Assembly: GCA_963755755.1 (NCBI GenBank)
Contig: CAVWLJ010000012.1
Span: forward strand, 62,001-126,000
Origin: DATKNA01 sp963755755
GTDB taxonomy: Bacteria > Actinomycetota > Actinomycetes > Actinomycetales > Kineosporiaceae
Reading direction: 5' to 3'
DNA: 64,000 nucleotides
A program made the translations under genes and the position numbers. Every line of letters starts with the position of its first letter. The first letter of the stretch is position 1. Below are positions 54,909-63,162 of this stretch, one piece after another. The notes under the pieces were generated by a model. It worked only from the letters and a program-made list of their open reading frames with translations. It did no database searches and was not told the origin of the DNA.

Positions 54909-55126
54909 GTCGCGTCCTCGTGCTGCGGGGTCATGAGGTCAGCTCAACGCCCGAGTGACGGCGGGCGCAAGCCCGCGCGAGCGTGGTCGCCGAGATCGGG
55001 GGTGAGGGTTAAGGTCGAAAGGCCCCTGCGGCCCGGCCGTCGCATAGTCTCGCCTCGTCCGGTGATCCGCCGAGGCACTCAGCAGGACGGGTCGGTCCAC
55101 CGGTCGGCCCCCGAGCGGGAGGACGC

Positions 55127-55837
55127 ATGGGAGCACTCGATCGGTTCCGGCGGCGCCTGCGGGGCGCCCGCCCGCCCGCGCCGCGGGAGGCGGCGGCCTC
55201 CGCCGCGCCGGCCACGCCCGAGGAGGAGGCCCGGCTGTGGGCGACCCTGCGGGAGGACCCGAACGACGTGCAGTCCTTCCACGCCCTGGCCGAGATCGTG
55301 CGGCACCGCGCCGAGCAGGGGCACGAGAGCGGCGACCCGCGCAAGGCCGCGGACGACGCGGTGTGGGCGCTGGCCGAGGAGCTCGCGCACTCCGGCAGGG
55401 CCTGGTACCCGCTCATCGAGCTCGGGCGGTTGTCCGTGCACGACGACCGGGAGCAGGCGCTGCGCCGGTTCGCGACCGCCTCCGACCGGGACGCCTCGGG
55501 CGCGGCCCTGGCCACCTCCGTGCGCGTGCTGCGCGAGGAGGGGCTGCCGCAGGAGGCGATCGGCCTCGGCGTCGGGCACTGGCGGCCGCGGGAGCACGAC
55601 GTGGAGGTCGGGCGTCAGCTCGTGCTCGCGTCCATCGAGGCCCACCGGCCGGGTGATGCCCGCCGCACCCTCGACAACCTCGCCGCCTCGCCGGACGCCG
55701 CGCGCGTGGCGCAGGTCACCGCGGAGCTCGCCCCCCGCGTGGAGGAGGCCGAGCGGCAGCGGGCCGCGGCCGGCCCGGCCAGCGGCTCCATCCCGGTCAT
55801 CGACGTCCGCGAGAAGAAGATCTTCCGCCGCTCCTAG
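55127..55837 (+). CDS. TPR-like repeat protein
   Basis: A 236-residue soluble protein of mostly helical character. The basic start GALDRFRRRLRGARPPAPRE is followed by pairs of helices resembling tetratricopeptide repeats (EEARLWATLREDPNDVQSFH, ADDAVWALAEELAHSGRAWY, DREQALRRFATASDRD). Homologous proteins lie beside aceE in other actinobacteria and have no known role. ATG 55127 follows GGGAGGACGC. It is convergent with aceE, and a hairpin at the stop separates the two. Confidence 0.75.
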   Translation: MGALDRFRRRLRGARPPAPREAAASAAPATPEEEARLWATLREDPNDVQSFHALAEIVRHRAEQGHESGDPRKAADDAVWALAEELAHSGRAWYPLIELGRLSVHDDREQALRRFATASDRDASGAALATSVRVLREEGLPQEAIGLGVGHWRPREHDVEVGRQLVLASIEAHRPGDARRTLDNLAASPDAARVAQVTAELAPRVEEAERQRAAAGPASGSIPVIDVREKKIFRRS

Positions 55838-55857
55838 CGCCCCGGGGGCGCCAGGAG
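55831..55857. terminator. Hairpin between the TPR-like gene and aceE
   Basis: CTCCT and AGGAG flank GCGCCCC-G-GGGGCGC with one mismatch, forming a 27-base inverted repeat that overlaps the TPR-gene stop. The convergent layout suggests bidirectional termination. Confidence 0.6.
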
Positions 55858-55873
55858 CGGCACCCAGCTCCCG

Positions 55874-58619
55874 TCAGGCCTCGCCGCCGGCCGAACCCGT
55901 CGTCCCGGCGGCCACGTCGTGCAGTCGGTACTTCTCGATGGCCTGGGCCGGCAGACCGGGGTCGACCTCGCCGCGTCGTGCGAGCTCCAGGAGCAGGCGG
56001 GTCGTGACGGACGGACCGTCGACGGCGAAGAACCGGCGCGCCGCCGGCCGGGTGTCGGAGAACCCGAAGCCGTCGGTGCCGAGCGAGGCGAAGTCCTGCG
56101 GCACCCACTGCCGGATCTGGTCCGGCACCTGGCGCATGTAGTCGCTCACCGCGACCACGGGCCCGGGCCGGCCCTCCAGGCGCTGGGTCACGAACGGCGT
56201 CGGGGCCTGCGTCCCCGGCTGCAGGAACGCCTGCTCGTCGCAGCGCAGGCCGTCGCGGCGCAACTCCGACCAGCTGGTCACCGACCACACGTCCGCCGCC
56301 ACACCCCAGTCGTCACGCAGCAGCTGCTGCGCCTCGAGCGCCCACGGCACCGCCACGCCGGAGGCGAGGATCTGCCCCCGCGGCCGGTCGCCGCCCGGCT
56401 CGTCGGCAGGGCGCAGCAGGTACATCCCCCGCAGCACACCCTCGACGTCGACGCCCTCGGGTTCGGCGGGCTGCACCATCGGCTCGTTGTAGACGGTGAG
56501 GTAGTAGTAGACGTCCTCCGGCGACTCGCCGTACATCCGCCGCAGGCCGTCCCGGACGATGTGCCCGATCTCGTAGGCGTACGCGGGGTCGTAGGCGACG
56601 ACCGCGGGGTTGGTCGCCGCGAGGAGCAGCGAGTGGCCGTCGGCGTGCTGCAGCCCCTCGCCCGTCAGCGTGGTCCTGCCGGCGGTGGCCCCGATGAGGA
56701 AGCCGCGGGTCATCTGGTCCGAGGCGGCCCAGAACGCGTCGCCGGTCCGCTGGAAGCCGAACATCGAGTAGAAGATGTAGATCGGCACCATCGGCTCGCC
56801 GTGCGTGGCGTACGAGGTGCCCGCCGCGGTGAACGCCGCCGCCGACCCCGCCTCGTTGATCCCCAGGTGCAGGATCTGCCCGCTCTCGGACTCCTTGTAG
56901 GCGAGCATGAGCTCGCGGTCCACGGAGGTGTAGCGCTGGCCGTGCGGGTTGTAGATCTTCGACGTCGGGAAGAACGAGTCCATGCCGAAGGTCCGGGCCT
57001 CGTCCGGGATGATCGGGACGACCCGGGGGCCGAACTCCTTGTCCCGCATGAGGTCCCGGAGCAGCCGGACGAAGGCCATCGTCGTCGCCACGGACTGCTT
57101 GCCCGAGCCGCGCCGGGCGACCTCGTAGCTCGAGGCCTCGGGCAGCTTGAGCGTGTGGCCCGCGACCCTGCGCTGCGGCAGCGGGCCGCCGAGGCGGCGC
57201 CGGCGCTCGCGCAGGTACTGGATCACCTCGTCCTGCTCGCCGGGGTGGTAGTACGGCGGCAGGTAGGGGTCGGCGTCCAGCTGTGCGTCGCTGACGGGGA
57301 TCCGCAGGCCGTCCCGGAGCAGCTTGAGGTCCTCCAGGGTCAGCTTCTTCATCTGGTGGGTCGCGTTGCGGCCGGCGAAGTGCGGGCCCAGCGCGTACCC
57401 CTTGATCGTCTTCGCGAGGATGACCGTCGGCTGGCCGGTGTGTTCGATCGCCGCCTTGTACGCGGCGTAGACCTTGCGGTAGTCGTGCCCGCCGCGCTTG
57501 AGCCGCCAGATGTCCTCGTCGGACATCGACGCGACCATCGCGCGGGTGCGGGGGTCGCGGCCGAAGAAGTGCTCGCGGATGAAGGCGCCGTTCTCGGCGC
57601 GGTAGGTCTGGTAGTCGCCGTCCGGGGTGACGTTCATGAGGTTGACCAGGGCGTGGTCCCGGTCCGCGGCGAGCAGCGGGTCCCACTCCCGGCCCCAGAC
57701 CACCTTGATGACGTTCCAGCCGGCCCCGCGGAAGTAGGCCTCGAGCTCCTGGATGATCTTGCCGTTCCCGCGCACCGGGCCGTCGAGCCGCTGCAGGTTG
57801 CAGTTGACGACGAAGATGAGGTTGTCCAGTTCCTCGCCGGCGGCCAGCTGCAGCGCGCCGCGGGACTCGACCTCGTCCATCTCGCCGTCGCCGAGGAACG
57901 CCCAGACGTGCTGCTGGGAGGTGTCCTTGAGGCCGCGCGCGTGCAGGTACTTGTTGAACTGCGCCTGGTAGATGGCGTTGATCGGGCCGAGGCCCATCGA
58001 GACGGTGGGGAACTCCCAGTAGTCCGGCATCAGCCGCGGGTGCGGGTAGGAGGGCAGGCCGCCGCTCGGGTGCGACTTCTCCTGCCGGAACCCGTCGAGC
58101 TGGTCCGCGCTCAGCCGGCCCTCGAGGAACGAGCGGGCGTAGATGCCGGGGGACGCGTGCCCCTGGATGTAGACCTGGTCGCCGCCGCCCGGCCGAGTCC
58201 TTGCCGCGGAAGAAGTGGTTGAACCCGACCTCGTAGAGCGTCGCCGAGGAGGCGTACGTCGAGATGTGGCCGCCGACGCTGATCCCGGGGCGCTGCGCCC
58301 GGTGCACCATGATCGCTGCGTTCCAGCGGATCCACGCCCGGTAGCGCCGCTCGACCTCCTCGTCGCCGGGGAACCACGGCTCGGCCTCGGACGGGATGGT
58401 GTTGATGTAGTCCGTCGAGGCCAGGCTCGGGACGCCGACGCCGCGCTCCCGCGCCCGCTGGAGCAGCGCGAGCATGAGGTAGCGCGCCCGGGTGCGGCCC
58501 CGCTCGTCGACGGCGCCGTCGAGGGACTCGAGCCACTCGCGGGTCTCCTCGGGGTCGATGTCGGGCAGCTGGCTGGGCAGGCCGTTGAGGATGGGCCCGG
58601 TGTCCTCGCGTGCGACCAC
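55874..58619 (-). CDS. aceE: Pyruvate dehydrogenase E1 (homodimeric type), frame-disrupted
   Basis: About 914 residues, the thiamine-dependent E1 that decarboxylates pyruvate. Motifs: TDYINTIPSEAEPWFPGDEE and GHISTYASSATLYEVGFNHF near the N-terminus; the TPP-binding region FLGDGEMDEVESRGALQLAA with VVNCNLQRLDGPVRGNGKI; and IVRDGLRRMYGESPEDVYYY later. The frame breaks at about 58190-58197: one extra base separates HFFRGKDS from PGGGDQVYIQG. GTG 58619 starts VAREDTGPILNGLP. No E2/E3 genes are nearby, as is common in actinobacteria. It is divergent from the DUF3052 gene. Confidence 0.92.
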
Positions 58620-58648
58620 TGCTCGATCCCTTCGTCGGTGCGCTCGTC

Positions 58649-58682
58649 GTGCCGAGTCGTTCCCTTCCATCCTCCTCGGCAC
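58649..58682. promoter_or_regulatory. Inverted repeat upstream of aceE
   Basis: GTGCCGAG and CTCGGCAC are exact complements separated by 18 bases, 30 bases upstream of aceE. It could be a regulator site or part of the aceE promoter; the regulator is unknown. Confidence 0.4.
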
Positions 58683-58875
58683 TCGCGCGCACGTCACATC
58701 TACCCCCGCACCAGGCGTGGCACGATGGACACTTTCCGCTCCGGACCGCAGGACACCGCGGGCGGGAGTGTTGCGCTGGGGGCCTGCCGTGCAGTGGACT
58801 AGCGGGCACGGGGGCGGAGTGGGCGCTGTGCCCGCCCGTTGGCCAGGCAGTCTGCAGACGATGGAGGGCACTGAG

Positions 58876-59313
58876 GTGGGCGCGACCGCGGAGTCCGCGG
58901 CGGATCAATCGGCCGGCACTCTCGCCGGCCGTCTCGGCCTGCGGGCCGGGCAGGTCGTCCAGGAGTTCGGCTACGACGACGACGTGGACGAGGCGTTGCG
59001 CTCGGCCGTCGAGGAGCTGACGGGCAACGAGCTGGCGGACGAGGACGTGCAGGACGTCGTCGACGCCGCCATCTACTGGTGGCGGGAGGAGGACGGGGAC
59101 CTCGTCGACGCCCTCGTCGACGCCCTGCCGAACCTGGCGGAAGGTGGCGTCATCTGGCTGCTGACGCCCAAGTCGGGGCGGCCGGGGCACGTCGAGCCGT
59201 CCGAGATCGAGGACGCGGCTCCCACCGCGGGGCTGCACGCCACCAGCACGATCAGCGCGTGCCGGGACTGGGCCGGCACCCGGCTCGCCACCCCCAAGGG
59301 CGGCCGGCGTTAG
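58876..59313 (+). CDS. DUF3052 family protein
   Basis: A 145-residue acidic protein conserved across actinobacteria next to aceE and ahpE. It reads LRAGQVVQEFGYDDDVDEAL, then YWWREEDGDLVDALVDALPN and GVIWLLTPKSGRPGHVEPSE. No activity is known; proteins of this family are small, soluble and globular. I chose GTG 58876 because GGAGGG is seven bases upstream and the product then starts at GATAES; ATG 58861 would add five residues. Confidence 0.87.
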   Translation: MGATAESAADQSAGTLAGRLGLRAGQVVQEFGYDDDVDEALRSAVEELTGNELADEDVQDVVDAAIYWWREEDGDLVDALVDALPNLAEGGVIWLLTPKSGRPGHVEPSEIEDAAPTAGLHATSTISACRDWAGTRLATPKGGRR

Positions 59314-59346
59314 GCCGGGTCGGAACCCCTTGAGAGACTGGGCCGC

Positions 59347-59808
59347 ATGACGCTCGAGATCGGGGCGCCCGCGCCGGAGTTGGCCCTGCGGGACCAGCAC
59401 GGCCAGGTGGTCAGGCTGTCCGACTTCGCCGGCGAGCGGAACGTGGCGCTCGTCTTCTACCCGTTCGCGTTCTCCGGCATCTGCACGGGGGAGCTGTGCG
59501 AGTTGCGGGACAACATCGCGCTCTTCGAGGACGCGAACGTCCAGCTCGTCGGCGTCTCGTGCGACCCGATGCACGCCCAGCGCGCGTGGGCCGAGCAGGA
59601 GAAGTACGAGTTCCCGCTGCTGTCGGACTTCTGGCCGCACGGCGAGGTCGCCCGGGCCTACGGCGTCTTCGACGAGCGCATCGGGTTCGCGATCCGCGGC
59701 ACCTTCCTCGTCGACACCGCCGGCGTGCTGCGCTGGAGCATGGTCAACGGACCGGGCGAGGCGCGGCCGCTGTCGGCCTACCGTGAGGCGGTCGCCGGGC
59801 TGGCCTGA
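59347..59808 (+). CDS. ahpE: AhpE-type peroxiredoxin
   Basis: A 153-residue one-Cys peroxiredoxin that reduces peroxides and peroxynitrite. The peroxidatic Cys lies in FYPFAFSGICTGELCELRDN, with the Pro/Thr-like environment of the AhpE class. VGVSCDPMHAQRAWAEQEKY and RGTFLVDTAGVLRWSMVNGP follow. In mycobacteria AhpE is reduced by mycoredoxin. It follows the DUF3052 gene by 33 bases on the same strand, an arrangement conserved in actinobacteria. The frame is intact. Confidence 0.9.
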   Translation: MTLEIGAPAPELALRDQHGQVVRLSDFAGERNVALVFYPFAFSGICTGELCELRDNIALFEDANVQLVGVSCDPMHAQRAWAEQEKYEFPLLSDFWPHGEVARAYGVFDERIGFAIRGTFLVDTAGVLRWSMVNGPGEARPLSAYREAVAGLA

Positions 59809-59834
59809 CCGTCCGCCCCGAACCCGTCGCGCAC

Positions 59835-59910
59835 GGGCCTGTAGCTCAGTTGGTAGAGCACCGCGCTTACACCGCGGCTGTCGTCGGTTCGAGTCCGGCC
59901 GGGCCCACCA
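59835..59910 (+). tRNA. tRNA-Val (anticodon TAC)
   Basis: A complete 76-base cloverleaf: acceptor GGGCCTG/CGGGCCC with one U-G pair, D-stem GCTC/GAGC, anticodon stem CCGCG/CGCGG with loop CTTACAC, and T-stem GTCGG/CCGGC with TTCGAGT. CCA is encoded. It reads GUA and other valine codons by wobble. Confidence 0.95.
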
Positions 59911-60022
59911 TCACCAGAAAACCGGGCACTGCGCACATCTGGTCGCGTAGAGTAGTCAAGACATAGCGAAGAGTTGAGGTTTCCCTGCTGCAGCAGCAGG
60001 GTGCCGACTATCGTCTGCGGAT

Positions 60023-61201
60023 GTGACGAGCGAAACCGGCACAGCGACCCTGGCCCAGGTCGTCCACGTGCTCGAGCAGATGTACGACCCCGCGTGGGCG
60101 CGGGATTGGGACGCGGTCGGGCTCGTCTGCGGAGATCCCTCGGCACCCGTCCGGCGGGTGCTCCTCGCGGTCGACCCGGTCGAGGCCGTGGTCGACGAGG
60201 CGGTCGCCTGGCACGCCGACCTCCTGCTCACTCACCACCCGCTGTTCCTGCGCGGCGTGCACGGCGTCCCCGCCACCTCGTTCAAGGGCCGGGTGGTCCA
60301 CCGCCTGATCCGGTCCGGTTGCGGCCTGTACACCGCCCACACGAACGCGGACGTCGCCGCCCCCGGCGTCTCCGACGCGCTCGCCCGGGTGCTCGGCCTC
60401 ACCGACCTCGAGCCGCTCGCGGCCGACCCGGCGGACCCGATCGACAAGATCGTCACCTTCGTCCCCGAGGGCGACGTCGACAAGGTCGTCGACGCCCTCA
60501 CGGCCACCGGTGCGGGTGCGGTCGGCGAATACGCCCGGTGCGCCTTCACCGCCGCCGGCACCGGCACCTTCGTGCCCGGCGGCGGGGCGCGGCCCACCGT
60601 CGGCGAGATCGGACGGCGCAACGACGTCGCCGAGCACCGCGTCGAGATGGTCCTGCCCCGCCCCCGCCGCGCCGCCGTCATCGCGGCGCTGCGCCAGGCG
60701 CACCCCTACGAGGAGCCCGCCTTCGACGTCTACGAGCTGGCCTCGTGGTCCGGACCCCGGGGCATCGGCCGGGTCGGACGCCTCGCCGCCCCCACCACGC
60801 TGCGCGAGTTCGCCATGCTCGTCGCCGAGGCCCTGCCCGGCTCCGCCCAGGGTGTCCGCGTCGCCGGCGACCCGATGGGCGAGGTCTCCCGGGTGGCGGT
60901 GTGCGGCGGCGCGGGCGACGGCCTGCTGGACGCCGTCCGCGCGAGCGGCGCCGACGTCTTCGTCACGGCCGACCTCCGGCACCACGTCGCGAGCGAGGCC
61001 CGCGAGGCCGCCGGCGAGGCGGGTCCGTACCTCGTCGACGTCTCGCACTGGACGAGCGAGTGGCCCTGGCTCGCCGGCGTCTCGAACCGGCTCGAGGGTG
61101 CGCTCGAGGCGGCCGGCACGCCGGTCGAGGTGCACGTCTCCGTCAGGTGCACCGACCCCTGGACGTTCCGGGTGCCGAGCCCCGGCGGCGTCGTGCGCTG
61201 A
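60023..61201 (+). CDS. Nif3-like dinuclear metal-centre protein
   Basis: A 392-residue protein of the NIF3/YqfO family. Metal ligands are in LLLTHHPLFLRGVHGVPATS (two His), YTAHTNADVAAPGVSDALAR, and the late VDVSHWTSEWPW (His and Glu). A PII-like insert lies in the middle (about 150-260). The family forms hexamers and has a suggested GTP cyclohydrolase-like activity that is not confirmed. GTG 60023. It begins a three-gene group with a zinc-ribbon protein and RNase HI/phosphatase, a conserved actinobacterial order. Confidence 0.9.
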   Translation: MTSETGTATLAQVVHVLEQMYDPAWARDWDAVGLVCGDPSAPVRRVLLAVDPVEAVVDEAVAWHADLLLTHHPLFLRGVHGVPATSFKGRVVHRLIRSGCGLYTAHTNADVAAPGVSDALARVLGLTDLEPLAADPADPIDKIVTFVPEGDVDKVVDALTATGAGAVGEYARCAFTAAGTGTFVPGGGARPTVGEIGRRNDVAEHRVEMVLPRPRRAAVIAALRQAHPYEEPAFDVYELASWSGPRGIGRVGRLAAPTTLREFAMLVAEALPGSAQGVRVAGDPMGEVSRVAVCGGAGDGLLDAVRASGADVFVTADLRHHVASEAREAAGEAGPYLVDVSHWTSEWPWLAGVSNRLEGALEAAGTPVEVHVSVRCTDPWTFRVPSPGGVVR

Positions 61202-61272
61202 CGTTAGGGTGACGGGAGGCCGTCGCCCCGGCGCCGGCCCGCTCTCCCGGCGACGACAACGAGGTGACAGGC

Positions 61273-62017
61273 GTGCCTACCGCGGCCCCGCAGGACCAGT
61301 GGCGGTTGCTCGACGTCCAGGCGCACGACACCCGGCTCGCGCAGCTGGCCCACCGCCGGCGCACCCTGCCGGAGCACGCCGAGGTCGAGCGGCTCACGCA
61401 GCGCCGGCGCGCCGCTCGCCGACGAGATCGTCGCGGCGTCGACCGCGGCGTCCGACCTGCGCCGCGAGCTGAGCCGGGCCGAGGCGGACGTCGAGCAGGT
61501 CCGGGCCCGGGTGACCCGTAACCAGGCGCGGCTGGAGTCCGGGCAGGGCTCCGCGAAGGACCTGCAGGGAATGCAGCACGAGCTGGGCACGCTGGCGGAG
61601 CGCCAGGGCGTGCTCGAGGACGCCGAGCTCGAGGTCATGGAGCGGCTCGAGGGCGCGGAGACCCGGCTCGGGGAGCTCGAGGAGCAGGCGCGCGGCGTGG
61701 ACGCCGAGGTCGACGAGGTCACCCGGCGCCGCGACGCCGAGCTGGCCCGGATCGACGCCGAGGCCGGCACCGAGCAGAACGCTCGCGCCGACGCCGCCGC
61801 CGGCGTCCCGGGCGAGCTCCTCGCGCTGTACGAGAAGATCCGTGACGCCAGTGGCGGCGTCGGCGCCGCCCGGCTCTACCAGCGCCGCTGCGAGGGCTGC
61901 CGGCTCGAGCTCACGCCCATCGACATCGGCCGCTTCCGGTCGGCGGGGGAGGACGCCGTGCTGCGCTGCGAGGAGTGCGGGCGCATCCTCGTCCGCACTC
62001 CGGACTCGGGCCTGTGA
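61273..62017 (+). CDS. Zinc-ribbon coiled-coil protein, frame-disrupted
   Basis: About 248 residues. A long coiled coil (about 10-185: LLDVQAHDTRLAQLAHRRRT; DLRRELSRAEADVEQVRARV) precedes a C4-type zinc ribbon (CEGCRLELTPIDIGRF, CEECGRILVRTPDSGL). It matches the conserved zf-RING_7/C4 proteins next to Nif3 and RNase HI in actinobacteria, thought to act in nucleic-acid transactions. The frame breaks at about 61404-61410: one extra base separates RLTQRR from APLADEIVAAST. GTG 61273 has GAGG upstream. Its stop overlaps the RNase HI start (GTGA). Confidence 0.85.
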
Positions 62018-63162
62018 CCCGGCTGATCGTCGAGGCCGACGGCGGCTCGCGGGGCAATCCGGGGCCCGCCGGCTACGGCTCGGTGGTCAAGGACGCCGCC
62101 ACCGGCGAGGTGCTCGCCGAGCGCGCGGAGTCCATCGGCGTCGCCACGAACAACGTCGCGGAGTACCGCGGACTGCTCGCCGGTCTGCAGGCCGCCGCCG
62201 AGCATCGACCCCGAGGCGTCGGTCGAGGTCCGGATGGACTCCAAGCTCGTCGTCGAGCAGATGTCCGGGCGCTGGCAGATCAAGCACGAGGACATGCGCC
62301 GGCTCGCGCGCGAGGCGCGGGCCGTGTTCCCGGCGGAGCGGGTGCGGTACACCTGGGTGCCCCGGGCGCAGAACGCGCACGCCGACCGGCTGGCGAACGA
62401 GGCCATGGACGCCGCCGCCTCCGGCCGCCCTCTTCCCCTCGCCGATCGTGCACGCGAGCCCGAACATGCGCAGACCGCGCCGCGGGCCTCCGTTCCCGAC
62501 CACGCGGGCGAACCCACCACGCTGCTGCTCGCCCGGCACGGCCGGACCGCGGACACCCTGCGCGGGGCCTTCGCCGGCCGCGACGGCGCCGACCCTCCGC
62601 TCTCGCCCGAGGGCGAGGCGGACGCCGCCCGGCTCGCCGCCGTGCTGCGCCGGCTCGGCTCGCCCAGCCTCGCCCCTGCCCGCGCTGCCCGCCGTCGACG
62701 CCGTCGTCGCCAGCCCGCTGCTGCGGGCGCAGGGCACGGCCAAGGTCGCGGCCGAGCGGCTCGGCGTGGACGTCGGCACCGACGCCGACTGGGCGGAGGC
62801 GAGCTTCGGCGCCTGGGACGGCCTCACCTACGCCGAGATCGCCGGCCAGCGACCCCGACGCGCTCGGCGCCTGGTACGGCGACCCCGCCGTCGCCCCGCC
62901 CGGAGGCGAGTCGTTCGACCAGCTCGCCGTCCGGGTCCGGAGGGCTCGCGAGCGGACCGTCGCCGCACACGCCGGGCGCTGCGTGCTCGTCGTGACGCAC
63001 GGCGGCCCCGTGCGCGTCGTCGTCCGGGAGGCGCTCGACGCCGGGCCGGCGACGCTGTGGCGGCTCCGGGTGACACCGGCGGCGCTCTCCGCCGTCCGCT
63101 TCTGGCCGGACGGCGGTGTCGAGATCGTGACCGTGAATGCCGACGTCCAGCTCGACGGCTGA
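62014..63162 (+). CDS. Bifunctional RNase HI / acid phosphatase (Rv2228c-like), frame-disrupted three times
   Basis: About 381 residues. The RNase HI domain (about 1-135) has LIVEADGGSRGNPGPAGYGS, NNVAEYRGLLAG, VRMDSKLVVEQMSGRWQIKH and ADRLANEAMD, i.e. the Asp/Glu metal site. The phosphatase domain (about 165-380, histidine phosphatase / CobC-like) has LLLARHGRTADTLRGAFAGR and VLVVTHGGPVRVVVREALD. The fusion is characteristic of actinobacteria. Extra bases at about 62200-62204, 62671-62678 and 62844-62850 shift the frame three times and so restore it; the start and the end are in the same frame. GTG 62014 overlaps the zinc-ribbon stop. Confidence 0.88.
   Translation: MTRLIVEADGGSRGNPGPAGYGSVVKDAATGEVLAERAESIGVATNNVAEYRGLLAGLQAAAEHRPRGVGRGPDGLQARRRADVRALADQARGHAPARARGAGRVPGGAGAVHLGAPGAERARRPAGERGHGRRRLRPPSSPRRSCTRARTCADRAAGLRSRPRGRTHHAAARPARPDRGHPARGLRRPRRRRPSALARGRGGRRPARRRAAPARLAQPRPCPRCPPSTPSSPARCCGRRARPRSRPSGSAWTSAPTPTGRRRASAPGTASPTPRSPASDPDALGAWYGDPAVAPPGGESFDQLAVRVRRARERTVAAHAGRCVLVVTHGGPVRVVVREALDAGPATLWRLRVTPAALSAVRFWPDGGVEIVTVNADVQLDG

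Noticed and set aside
59983..60001. CCCTGCTG-CAG-CAGCAGGG hairpin upstream of the Nif3-like gene as a terminator
   Set aside because: It lies in the likely leader of a plus-strand gene, has no U tract and its loop is only three bases. A role in the 5' leader cannot be excluded but is not supported.
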